Shown here one piece after another: positions 43,158-53,362 of a stretch of DNA of 64,000 bases (within the stretch, counting starts at the first letter, position 1; each line of letters begins with the position of its first letter). The translations under genes were made by a program, and so were the position numbers. The notes under the pieces are model-generated. The model made no database searches, had not been told where the DNA came from, and saw nothing but the letters and a program-made list of their open reading frames with translations. Origin of the DNA: Pseudomonadota bacterium (GTDB lineage: Bacteria > Pseudomonadota > Gammaproteobacteria > Thiotrichales > Thiotrichaceae); the NCBI GenBank assembly GCA_002747435.1, contig PDPH01000049.1, forward strand, positions 1-64,000, given 5' to 3'.

Positions 43158-44686
43158 GCAACAGCCTCCTGCTGTTGACCAGCCCCCATCAACAAGCCGA
43201 TAGCCTCACGGCTAGTTTCCCAAACAGGCTGACTTGCCGATAAATGCCCTTGATTCATCACAGCAATGCGATCACAAATTTCAAATAACTCATCCAGATC
43301 TTCAGAAATCACCAAAATGGCAACACCTTCAGCACGCAAATCGAGCAGAGCCTGACGAATAAAACTAGCCGCTCCCACATCCACGCCCCACGTCGGCTGA
43401 GCCACTATTAGCACTTGCGGCTTGAACATAAGCTCACGTCCCACAATATATTTCTGCACATTCCCGCCAGACAGGCTACGCGCCTCGGCTTCTGAACCTG
43501 TACATTTCACCTTAAACCGCTCAATACAAGCGCGGGAAAAATCACGCATCTTGCTATAACGAATAAAATGGCGCTGGCTAAGCCCTGCATCATACCCGGT
43601 CAATAAAGCATTCAGGGACAAAGACATAACAGAGACAGCCCCTCTTCCTAAACGATCCTCGGGTACAAAACGCAAACCTAATTGTCGACGGCCTTCAGCA
43701 TTTAAATGCCCTACAGCTTGTCCTTGTAAACGGATGGCCTCTGATTGTGCCAAAGTTTGTTCACCACTCAACACCTGCAATAATTCCTGCTGACCATTTC
43801 CCGAAATGCCCGCAATCCCCAAAATCTCACCAGCGGCTACGCTCAAATGAATATCGTACAGATCAATACCAAAAGGCGTACTGGCCTTGTACATAAGCGC
43901 CTGAACCTCCAACATAAGCGCCCCTTCAACAGCTCTAGCACCTTGTTCAATCTGAGGCAAAGTTGCGCCAATCATCATTTCGGCCAAACTACGATTACTT
44001 TCCTGACGAGGATCGATTGTACCGGTGACCTGTCCACCCCGTAAAACCGTTGCCTTATGGCACAACTCACGGATTTCATCCAGTTTGTGACTGACATATA
44101 AAATACTGCACCCTTCATCTGCCAATTGCCGCAAGGTTGTAAATAGTTTGCGCACCGCTTGCGGCGTTAAAACAGAGGTTGGCTCATCCATAATCAACAA
44201 ACGAGGTTGCTGTAATAAACAACGTACAATTTCTACCCGCTGTCTTTCCCCTACTGACAAGCTATGCACCAGTCGATCTGCTTGCAGTGGCAAACCATAG
44301 TGCGCAGAAACATCCGCAATACGCTTAGCCAAAGCACGTTTATCCTGCTTGCCTGGTAGAGCCAATGCAATATTCTCTGCAACACTGAGTGTTTCAAAGA
44401 GGGAAAAATGCTGAAACACCATGCCAATTCCCAACTTGCGTGCTTGGGCGGGATTCTGGATTGATAGCGGCTGACCATTCCAGATTATGTCACCCTCATC
44501 AGGCTTGACGACACCGTAAATAATTTTCATTAAGGTACTTTTACCCGCACCGTTTTCACCCAGCACGGCATGGATTTCACCCGGCATCACTGTCAGATGG
44601 ACATTCTGATTGGCAATAATACCCGGGTAAAACTTGTTAATACCTCGTAACGCCAGACGAGGTGGACTTTGCTCAGCCAAATTCAT
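43154..44686 (-). CDS. ABC transporter ATP-binding protein, duplicated ATPase (nucleoside/purine type)
   Basis: LGENGAGKSTLMKIIYG, LSVGERQRVEIVRCLL, second domain GISGNGQQELLQVL and LSGGNVQKYIVGREL. Confidence 0.92.
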   Translation of the reverse strand: MNLAEQSPPRLALRGINKFYPGIIANQNVHLTVMPGEIHAVLGENGAGKSTLMKIIYGVVKPDEGDIIWNGQPLSIQNPAQARKLGIGMVFQHFSLFETLSVAENIALALPGKQDKRALAKRIADVSAHYGLPLQADRLVHSLSVGERQRVEIVRCLLQQPRLLIMDEPTSVLTPQAVRKLFTTLRQLADEGCSILYVSHKLDEIRELCHKATVLRGGQVTGTIDPRQESNRSLAEMMIGATLPQIEQGARAVEGALMLEVQALMYKASTPFGIDLYDIHLSVAAGEILGIAGISGNGQQELLQVLSGEQTLAQSEAIRLQGQAVGHLNAEGRRQLGLRFVPEDRLGRGAVSVMSLSLNALLTGYDAGLSQRHFIRYSKMRDFSRACIERFKVKCTGSEAEARSLSGGNVQKYIVGRELMFKPQVLIVAQPTWGVDVGAASFIRQALLDLRAEGVAILVISEDLDELFEICDRIAVMNQGHLSASQPVWETSREAIGLLMGAGQQQEAVA

Positions 44687-44808
44687 TGATTTTCTACCGA
44701 CACCTGTGTGCAAAAATTCCACAGAGGATTCTCTTTGGGGATAAAGGACGGTTATAACATTGTGAACCTATGTAGGGAAGCAGAAAGTAGCCTAAAAACA
44801 CCCAGTGC

Positions 44809-46122
44809 CTAGACCAGATCCCAATTAATTTCCTTAGCCTGTAAACTCATCAAGCCCGGAACAGCAATCAATTGCTTCCCCCAATAAACCAAGGGCAAAC
44901 GGGCGCGTTGCCAAGGCGGAATACCAGCCGTTTGCATGAGCTGTTTCAATTCAAGACTATGCTGGCCTCTGCGGTGTATTTTTTCCCCACCCCGCCGAAA
45001 ACGCACCTGAATGTGCATCGGCTCAGCTTGCAATCGTTCACGCAAAACATCTAATACTTCAACTGCTAGCTCCAATTGCAAAGACGCTATCCATAAAGGC
45101 CGCCGTGTATCTTCCCAAGCAATAGTCTGGCCAGCATCAAAATCCTGCAAGGGCTTTAACGCATACACATCATCCCGATAGCGCCGTATTTCACAATCTG
45201 CCCAGCTGACCAAGGGATTCGCATCGACTTTTGCCTGCAAAACATCCTGCAAAACATGCTGTAATTTTTTAGCCGTCGGCATGGAAAAACCTAAATAGTG
45301 CAACCACTGTCGCAGTAAAGCTTTCTGCATCGCAGCTGTGTGACTTAATAGGGCTTTGACCGATAAAGTAGCAGCTTGACTACCTGCCATACTTTGTAAT
45401 TGTTCAGTCAATAAACTGGCCAGCACATCCCGACTTTCTGCCTGCCATTGTGCCGCTCGTGCCAAAGTACGCTTTGTTGCAGGCCAGCGCTGCGCCAGCA
45501 AGGGTAAAACCGTATGACGTAAATAATTGCGGTCAAACGCTGTATTAGTGTTACTAGGGTCGTCAATATAGTCCAACTGCCAATAGCGCGCATAGGCTTC
45601 CAAATCCTGCCGCGACAAAGCTAACAGCGGCCGTCCCAGATAGCCTTGCTCTAGTCTTTTCCCCAGCAGCCGTGTTTCCGGCATAGCTGCCAAACCTTGT
45701 ACACCAGCACCACGCAATAGATTTAATAGCAAGGTTTCGGCTTGATCATCTTGATGGTGGGCGGTTAATAGGTAATCTCCTGCTTGCACCCATTGCTGAA
45801 ATGCCTGATAACGCGCTTGTCTTGCCACAGCTTCCAGACTGTCGCCGCTCTGAATCTGCAAATTCAATACTATGGTTTGCAAAGGAAGCTGCAAGGCTTG
45901 ACAAATTGCCGCACAATGGGAAGCCCAAGCGGCTGAAGCAGCTTGCAAACCATGATCAATATGAATGGCTTGAATAGCTAAAGCCGCTTGTTGCTTTTTT
46001 AGCTGAGCACAGGCGTGCAGCAAAACATGGGAATCCAAGCCGCCGCTATAAGCCAACCAATAAGTCGAAGCGGGGTAATGCTCAAAAAAAGCTGCCAGAC
46101 GGGACAGTACCGTATTAGTCAT
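44809..46122 (-). CDS. tilS: tRNA(Ile)-lysidine synthetase
   Basis: AYSGGLDSHVLLHA PP-loop, TAHHQDDQAETLLLNLLRGAG. Confidence 0.94.
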   Translation of the reverse strand: MTNTVLSRLAAFFEHYPASTYWLAYSGGLDSHVLLHACAQLKKQQAALAIQAIHIDHGLQAASAAWASHCAAICQALQLPLQTIVLNLQIQSGDSLEAVARQARYQAFQQWVQAGDYLLTAHHQDDQAETLLLNLLRGAGVQGLAAMPETRLLGKRLEQGYLGRPLLALSRQDLEAYARYWQLDYIDDPSNTNTAFDRNYLRHTVLPLLAQRWPATKRTLARAAQWQAESRDVLASLLTEQLQSMAGSQAATLSVKALLSHTAAMQKALLRQWLHYLGFSMPTAKKLQHVLQDVLQAKVDANPLVSWADCEIRRYRDDVYALKPLQDFDAGQTIAWEDTRRPLWIASLQLELAVEVLDVLRERLQAEPMHIQVRFRRGGEKIHRRGQHSLELKQLMQTAGIPPWQRARLPLVYWGKQLIAVPGLMSLQAKEINWDLV

Positions 46123-46156
46123 CTCAAGGGTCGCTCAGGGGTCGCATGTACCAATA

Positions 46157-47113
46157 TTAAGCCACATCAAACTGCCCAAAGCTCATGGTACGCTCATAAC
46201 GCTTTTCCAGTAGCTGATCTATGCTTAAAGCTTTTAACTCGCGCAAATTGTCATCCAGCGCATCCCCCAAGGTTTGTGCCGTTGCAGCTATATCACGGTG
46301 CGCACCACCCAACGGCTCAGGAATAATCTGATCAATCAAGTTCAATGATTTTAAGCGCTCAGCAATAATACCCATGGCATCAGCCGCTTCACCTGCTTTT
46401 TCGGCACTTTTCCACAAAATAGAGGCACAACCCTCTGGCGAAATAACAGAGTAAGTTGCATATTGCAGCATCATTACTCGATCCGCCACACCAATAGCCA
46501 GTGCGCCACCCGAGCCACCTTCACCCACAACCGTAGCAATAATTTGCGTTCGCAAGCGCGCCATTTCAAACAAATTACGGGCAATCGCTTCGCTCTGGCC
46601 ACGCTCCTCAGCGCCTACTCCCGGATAAGCACCCGGAGTGTCAATAAAGGTAATAACAGGAATACGAAACTTTTCCGCCATACGCATTAGCCGTAAAGCT
46701 TTGCGATACCCTTCTGGACGGGGCATACCAAAATTACGTTTAATATTTTCTGCTGTATTACGCCCTTTTTGATGACCAATCAGTATCACTGACTGCCCTC
46801 GAAAACGTGCCATACCACCGACAATGGCCTTATCATCAGCATAAGCGCGATCACCATGCAGTTCTTCAAAATCAGTGCACAAATGCTTGATAAGATCAAA
46901 GGTATAAGGACGGCGTGGATGGCGCGCCAATTGAGAAATTTGTCGCGGGGTTAATTTGGAAAAAATAGAACGAGTCAAGGTACGGGCTTTCTCTTCCAGT
47001 TTATTGATTTCTTCACTGAGATTAATCTCAGTATCATCAACAAACCGCAGCTCCTCAATCTTTGCCTGTAATTCGGCAATCGGTTGTTCAAAGTCGAGAA
47101 AGTCAGGATTCAT
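46157..47113 (-). CDS. accA: acetyl-CoA carboxylase carboxyltransferase subunit alpha
   Basis: [61 protein letters not shown]. Confidence 0.96.
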   Translation of the reverse strand: MNPDFLDFEQPIAELQAKIEELRFVDDTEINLSEEINKLEEKARTLTRSIFSKLTPRQISQLARHPRRPYTFDLIKHLCTDFEELHGDRAYADDKAIVGGMARFRGQSVILIGHQKGRNTAENIKRNFGMPRPEGYRKALRLMRMAEKFRIPVITFIDTPGAYPGVGAEERGQSEAIARNLFEMARLRTQIIATVVGEGGSGGALAIGVADRVMMLQYATYSVISPEGCASILWKSAEKAGEAADAMGIIAERLKSLNLIDQIIPEPLGGAHRDIAATAQTLGDALDDNLRELKALSIDQLLEKRYERTMSFGQFDVA

Positions 47114-47148
47114 GCGTTTAATTCCCTCAAGCCCAAGCCCCAAGCCAG

Positions 47149-48477
47149 TTAATGTGAGTTATCAATACCATCAATACGGTATTCAGCCGAACAAGCGTGT
47201 GCGACCAAGCCTTCACCACGTCCCAGCACAGAGGCTATTTTACCTAATGCAGCAGCGCCTCTAGCAGAACAATTTATCAGGGAGGAGCGCTTCTGAAAAT
47301 CATACACCCCCAATGGACTAGAAAAACGTGCCGTGCGCGAGGTGGGCAAAACATGATTCGGTCCGGCACAATAATCCCCGAGTGCTTCAGCCGTATAACG
47401 TCCCATAAAAATCGCTCCGGCATGGCGAATATGTTTCAGCCATTTTTCCGGCTCAGCTATAGAAAGCTCTAAATGCTCAGGCGCGATATAATTAGCCACC
47501 TTTATGGCTTCTTCCATGTTTACTACATGAATCAAGACACCACGCGCTTGTAGTGAGCTGCTAATAATATGCTGGCGTGGCATCGCTTTTAGCAAACGCT
47601 GCATACTGTCATAGACCTTGTCGATAAAAGCAGCATCCGGCGACAGCAAAATTGCTTGGGCATCTTCATCATGCTCAGCCTGGGAGAACAAATCCATCGC
47701 TATCCAGTCAGGATTCGTATTGCCATCACATACGACCAAAATCTCGGAAGGCCCGGCAATCATATCAATCCCGACTGTACCATAGACCATACGCTTGGCC
47801 GTAGCGACATAAATATTTCCAGGTCCGACAATCTTGTCCACTGGAGGTACTGTTTCTGTGCCATAAGCCAAGGCAGCCACCGCTTGCGCACCACCAATCG
47901 AAAAAACCCGATCCACACCCGCAATTGCAGCCGCAGCTAAAACCAGTTCATTGAATTCACCTTGCGGTGTAGGTACAACCATAATCAATTCAGGTACGCC
48001 AGCCACCTTAGCTGGAATAGCATTCATCAATACAGAAGAAGGATAAGCGGCTTTGCCGCCGGGCACATACAAACCCACTCGATCCAGCGGCGTTACCTGT
48101 TGACCCAGTAAAGTACCATCGGCTTCGGTATAAGACCATGAGTCCATCTTCTGATGCGTGGCATATCGGCGAATACGTTCAGCAGCCTGTTCCAGCGCTT
48201 GGCGCTGCTCGGCGGGAATCGTATTTAATGCCTGTTGCAAACGCTCCAGCGGAATCTCCAAATCCTGCATGCTTGCTGCATTCATACGATCAAAACGATG
48301 GGTATATTCCACCACAGCGCTATCGCCGCTTTGGCGAACGTCTTTTAAAATACGATTCACCGTATTAAAAACTGCCTCATCCGAGACATTTTCCCAAGCC
48401 AGCAAGCCGTCCAGCTCTTGCCAAAAATCGGCAGTGTGACTTTCCAACCGTCTGATATTCATGCTTGCCTCACTCAT
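47149..48477 (-). CDS. hisD: histidinol dehydrogenase
   Basis: [57 protein letters not shown]-type motif ([14 protein letters not shown]). Confidence 0.96.
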   Translation of the reverse strand: MSEASMNIRRLESHTADFWQELDGLLAWENVSDEAVFNTVNRILKDVRQSGDSAVVEYTHRFDRMNAASMQDLEIPLERLQQALNTIPAEQRQALEQAAERIRRYATHQKMDSWSYTEADGTLLGQQVTPLDRVGLYVPGGKAAYPSSVLMNAIPAKVAGVPELIMVVPTPQGEFNELVLAAAAIAGVDRVFSIGGAQAVAALAYGTETVPPVDKIVGPGNIYVATAKRMVYGTVGIDMIAGPSEILVVCDGNTNPDWIAMDLFSQAEHDEDAQAILLSPDAAFIDKVYDSMQRLLKAMPRQHIISSSLQARGVLIHVVNMEEAIKVANYIAPEHLELSIAEPEKWLKHIRHAGAIFMGRYTAEALGDYCAGPNHVLPTSRTARFSSPLGVYDFQKRSSLINCSARGAAALGKIASVLGRGEGLVAHACSAEYRIDGIDNSH

Positions 48478-48523
48478 AAGCTTACCTCGCTCTCTGGCAA
48501 CGACCGACCTTTACTAACTTTAA

Positions 48524-49603
48524 TCAAGCTGCTGCTTTAGCTACTCGTTGACGACGCTGCCGTACCGCTTCAGCCAATTGCTGTAACATGCGCTCAGTCT
48601 GTTCCCAGCCAATACAGGCATCGGTAATGCTTTGCCCATAGACCAATGCTTCACGCTGCTTGCCATCAGCCTTCTGACTGCCTTCCACCAAATGGCTTTC
48701 AATCATAACACCACAAATAGCACGACTACCGGCACTTAACTGCCCACATACTGAATCCGCCACTGCCTGTTGGCGCTTATAATCCTTGTGGCTATTGGCG
48801 TGACTAAAATCAACCATCAAATAAGGTGGCAAACCTTCCTTTTCCAATTCGAGCACTGCGGCAGCCACACTACCTGCATCATAATTCGGTTCTTTACCTC
48901 CACGCAAAATCACATGGCAATCACTATTGCCACTGGTGGAAAAAATAGCGGTATGTCCCTGTTTAGTTACTGATAAAAAATGATGTGGGCGCAAAGCCGC
49001 CGCAATGGCATTAATAGCAATATTAACATTGCCATACGTGCCATTTTTAAAACCAATCGGGCAGGACAAGCCTGAAGATAGCTCACGATGCCCTTGACTT
49101 TCAGTAGTACGCGCACCAATTGCACCCCAACTGACCAAATCTGCCATATATTGCGGGCTAATCAAATCCAGAAACTCCGTGCCTGCTGGCACACCCTGCT
49201 CGGCCAAATTCAATAATAATTGGCGTGCAGTCCGTAAGCCTTTATTGATGTGAAAGCTATTATTTAAATCAGGATCATTAATGAGCCCTTTCCAACCAAT
49301 ACTGGTGCGCGGCTTTTCAAAATAGACACGCATAATAATGTGCAAATCATCTGCCAGCGCCTCACGTAGCAGCTTGAGTCGAGCAGCATAATCCAGCGCT
49401 GCCTCCACATCATGAATGGAACACGGCCCTACCACTACTAATAAGCGGTCATCACCACCATGAATAATATGGCTGGCAGCATCTCGAGCTGTTTTAACGG
49501 TTTCACTAGCCTGCTCACTCACGGCGAATTCTGTCAATAACTCGACCGGAGAAACTAACTCGTGCATGCCTGCTATTCTCAAATCGTCAGTTTCAAACTT
49601 CAT
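48524..49603 (-). CDS. aroG: 3-deoxy-7-phosphoheptulonate (DAHP) synthase, class I
   Basis: VVVGPCSIHDVEAALDYA, MRVYFEKPRTSIGWKGLINDP, DFSHANSHKD. Confidence 0.93.
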   Translation of the reverse strand: MKFETDDLRIAGMHELVSPVELLTEFAVSEQASETVKTARDAASHIIHGGDDRLLVVVGPCSIHDVEAALDYAARLKLLREALADDLHIIMRVYFEKPRTSIGWKGLINDPDLNNSFHINKGLRTARQLLLNLAEQGVPAGTEFLDLISPQYMADLVSWGAIGARTTESQGHRELSSGLSCPIGFKNGTYGNVNIAINAIAAALRPHHFLSVTKQGHTAIFSTSGNSDCHVILRGGKEPNYDAGSVAAAVLELEKEGLPPYLMVDFSHANSHKDYKRQQAVADSVCGQLSAGSRAICGVMIESHLVEGSQKADGKQREALVYGQSITDACIGWEQTERMLQQLAEAVRQRRQRVAKAAA

Positions 49604-49644
49604 GAATCGTCCGTCCTGTCTGTCCTATCTCTTAGCATGGTCTA

Positions 49645-50292
49645 TCAGCCTGCTGCTAACTGTTTAACCGCTGTCTGTATTTGTGTTAGTAAGTCCTGAA
49701 TGGCATCGTGCTTGAGCTTCATGGAAGCCTTGTTGACAATTAATCTAGCACTAATGTCAGCCATATGTTCCAACGGTTCCAAACCATTGGCACGCAAGGT
49801 ACTGCCGGTATCCACCACATCCACAATACAATCCGCCAAACCCACTAAAGGCGCGAGCTCCATTGAACCATAGAGCTTGATAATATCCACCTGTCGTCCT
49901 TGGGCTGCAAAATAACGCTGGGCGCAATACACAAATTTAGTGGCTACCTTAAGCTTATTCTGCGGTAATGGCTTATTTGGAACACCTGCCACCATGAGCT
50001 TGCAATTAGCGATTTTCAAATCAAGCATTTCATAAAGACCGGCGCCACCATGCTCCATGAGCACATCCTTACCTGCAACCCCTAAATCAGCCGCACCGTA
50101 TTGCACATAAGTAGGTACATCGGTCGCACGTACAATGACGATCTTAACTTCATCCCGATTGGTATCCAGAATCAGCTTGCGGCTAGTTTCTGGATCATCT
50201 GTCGGCCTAATTCCAACAGCATCTAATAAGGGCAAGGTATCCTTGAAAATACGCCCCTTGGATAAGGCCAGCGTAATGGTCTTTTTCATCAC
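49645..50292 (-). CDS. hisG: ATP phosphoribosyltransferase (short form)
   Basis: [51 protein letters not shown]. Confidence 0.95.
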   Translation of the reverse strand: MMKKTITLALSKGRIFKDTLPLLDAVGIRPTDDPETSRKLILDTNRDEVKIVIVRATDVPTYVQYGAADLGVAGKDVLMEHGGAGLYEMLDLKIANCKLMVAGVPNKPLPQNKLKVATKFVYCAQRYFAAQGRQVDIIKLYGSMELAPLVGLADCIVDVVDTGSTLRANGLEPLEHMADISARLIVNKASMKLKHDAIQDLLTQIQTAVKQLAAG

Positions 50293-50307
50293 AAACTACC
50301 TGCTTTC

Positions 50308-51651
<1,344 letters not shown>

Positions 51652-51747
51652 TCATATGAAATGATCTTGAATTCAGCGTGTAATTCTCACATGAATTGAG
51701 CCTGACAAATTCAATCCTCTGTTCATGATCTCAGGATAAACGTGATC

Positions 51748-52110
51748 ATGAATGTGAACGAACTGACCACTCTGGAGGCCATTGATGCCTTCTTATCGGG
51801 TACACGGCCTGTTGCCTTTTCCGCATTGGCCGACAAAGTTGATCGTTATCGCTAGTTGGAAAAAACGCTGTTTCAATGGCGTTACCACCCGCGTCCTCGC
51901 AGGGAGAAAGGCCAACTTCTGCTGTTTATGGAACGAGTCTGCGACTATTCCCGCCCTCAACTCAAGCGGTTGATTGCCCAGCATCGTCAAACAGGGCACA
52001 TTCACTGGCATCCGACTCGGAAGAATGGATTTAAACGACGCTATACGACTGAAAAAACAGACTTAAAGCTGATGGAAAATTACACCAGCTTCAGGATCAT
52101 TTTTCGATGA
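51748..52110 (+). pseudogene. transposase remnant (N-terminal part, internal amber stop)
   Basis: MNVNELTTLEAIDAFLSGTRPVAFSALADKVDRYR*LEKTLFQWRYHPRPRREKGQLLLFMERVCDYSRPQLKRLIAQHRQTGHIHWHPTRKNGFKRRYTTEKTDLKLMEN...: one continuous frame with TAG at 51853-51855, then truncated. Confidence 0.65.
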
Positions 52111-52156
52111 GAAAACACTGTAAATTACGACCAAAATTATGACGCTGCTATTAAAC

Positions 52157-52966
52157 TCACTTAACCCATAAGAAAAGTATTACAATGACCAAACTGAAAC
52201 TCCAAGCTACTGTCATCCCAAAGTACCTTGTCAAGGGGTATTTTTTATCAATTGTTTTTTCTAAAAAGTTATACACCATCTTTGCACTACCTAACATAAG
52301 TACAGTAGGATGATTTTCAGAATGGGTTGCTACCAACTCCAGTTCATCACCACGACGAACCAATTTACCAAAAGCAGTCAGCTTATCATGTTCTTTTGCC
52401 CACTGTTCTATAATCTGAAAGTGCTTATATTTCCTTTGTTCCCTTGGGATAGGCTGTTGCAAAGGATTGCTAATGCTTTTTTCTGTATAATTATGTAACT
52501 GATAATAATATGCAGTTTCTAAAAAGTCAGGCATATTCAGCTTTACCGTGACTTCATTATTTTTGAGCCATACTGTTTCTTCCGAAATTTGCTGCTGGAG
52601 TTTGCTCTTAACAGTTTCATAACCCTTGCTAGGCTTTTTACGTTTGCTTTCCCAAATACCCAAAACTTTACTGACAAATAGACTACAAGTCTGTTGTGAA
52701 TAAGGTGTTGATAATGTATTGACGCTTAATAACTCTCCTTCCATACGAACATAGCAATCATACATATCCGGTGACGTGATAGGCGCTTGCTGCATGTAAT
52801 TTATCAATTCGACAGCCTGTTTTTTATGACGCATATATTTAAATGCTTGCCAAACAGCAAATAGACTCATTATCAACAATAAGGCTAGAATAAAATAATT
52901 TACATGGCTATAAGCTATAAAAATAGCAACAGTGACTATGCTATTAAAAATCCAAGCCTTAGCCAT
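52157..52966 (-). CDS. two/three-TM membrane protein with GIDE (MULAN-like) domain resemblance
   Basis: Start set at ATG 52966 (MAKAWIFNSIV...) overlapping the stop of the upstream ORF (ATGGCTAA). N-terminal TMs, DCYVRMEGELLSVNTLSTPYSQQTCSLFVSKV, C-terminal TM. Confidence 0.6.
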   Translation of the reverse strand: MAKAWIFNSIVTVAIFIAYSHVNYFILALLLIMSLFAVWQAFKYMRHKKQAVELINYMQQAPITSPDMYDCYVRMEGELLSVNTLSTPYSQQTCSLFVSKVLGIWESKRKKPSKGYETVKSKLQQQISEETVWLKNNEVTVKLNMPDFLETAYYYQLHNYTEKSISNPLQQPIPREQRKYKHFQIIEQWAKEHDKLTAFGKLVRRGDELELVATHSENHPTVLMLGSAKMVYNFLEKTIDKKYPLTRYFGMTVAWSFSLVIVILFLWVK

Positions 52967-53360
52967 TATTGTTTCCGTTATTGTTGTTATTATTATTATT
53001 GTTGTTGTTATTATTGCTACTCCATTCATGTGCCCAAGCTGAACCAATGCCCGACATAAATGCACTTGGCTTTTGAGCTGAACCCAAATAGTACTCTGGA
53101 TTGATACGTGTAATCTTTCGACCGTTAAAACGAATAAATTCATCACCTGCGTAATGACTTTTAATGGATTCTACTTCTGGCTTAGCTTTATCATTTTGGA
53201 TATAGTAAAGTGTATTATTGCGGTAAAGAATATGACGATCTTCTGTACCTGCACTTAAAAAACGATAAATATTCTTATGTAAGTACTCACGATCATTTCG
53301 ACAAGCAATATGATCAAGAAAAAAATCAATTTTTTCTATTGAAACAGTTTGATTTTGCAT
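52959..53360 (-). CDS. 133-aa candidate RiPP precursor/substrate with poly-Asn C-terminus
   Basis: RBS GGAAGGAG before ATG 53360; MQNQTVSIEKIDFFLDHIAC...GSAWAHEWSSNNNNNNNNNNNNNGNNNG; sits between a radical SAM/SPASM gene and a membrane protein gene. Confidence 0.7.
   Translation of the reverse strand: MQNQTVSIEKIDFFLDHIACRNDREYLHKNIYRFLSAGTEDRHILYRNNTLYYIQNDKAKPEVESIKSHYAGDEFIRFNGRKITRINPEYYLGSAQKPSAFMSGIGSAWAHEWSSNNNNNNNNNNNNNGNNNG
52967..53016. repeat. AAT/AAC triplet tract encoding poly-Asn
   Basis: Minus strand AAT AAT AAC AAC AAC AAT AAT AAT AAT AAC AAC AAT AAC GGA AAC AAT AAT GGC. Confidence 0.9.
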
Positions 53361-53362
53361 AA

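Noticed and set aside
51722-51752. TTCATGATC...GATCATGAA inverted repeat at the transposase remnant start
   Set aside because: 9-bp arms overlapping the remnant's start codon; could be a regulatory or IR fragment, but no matching second end was found.
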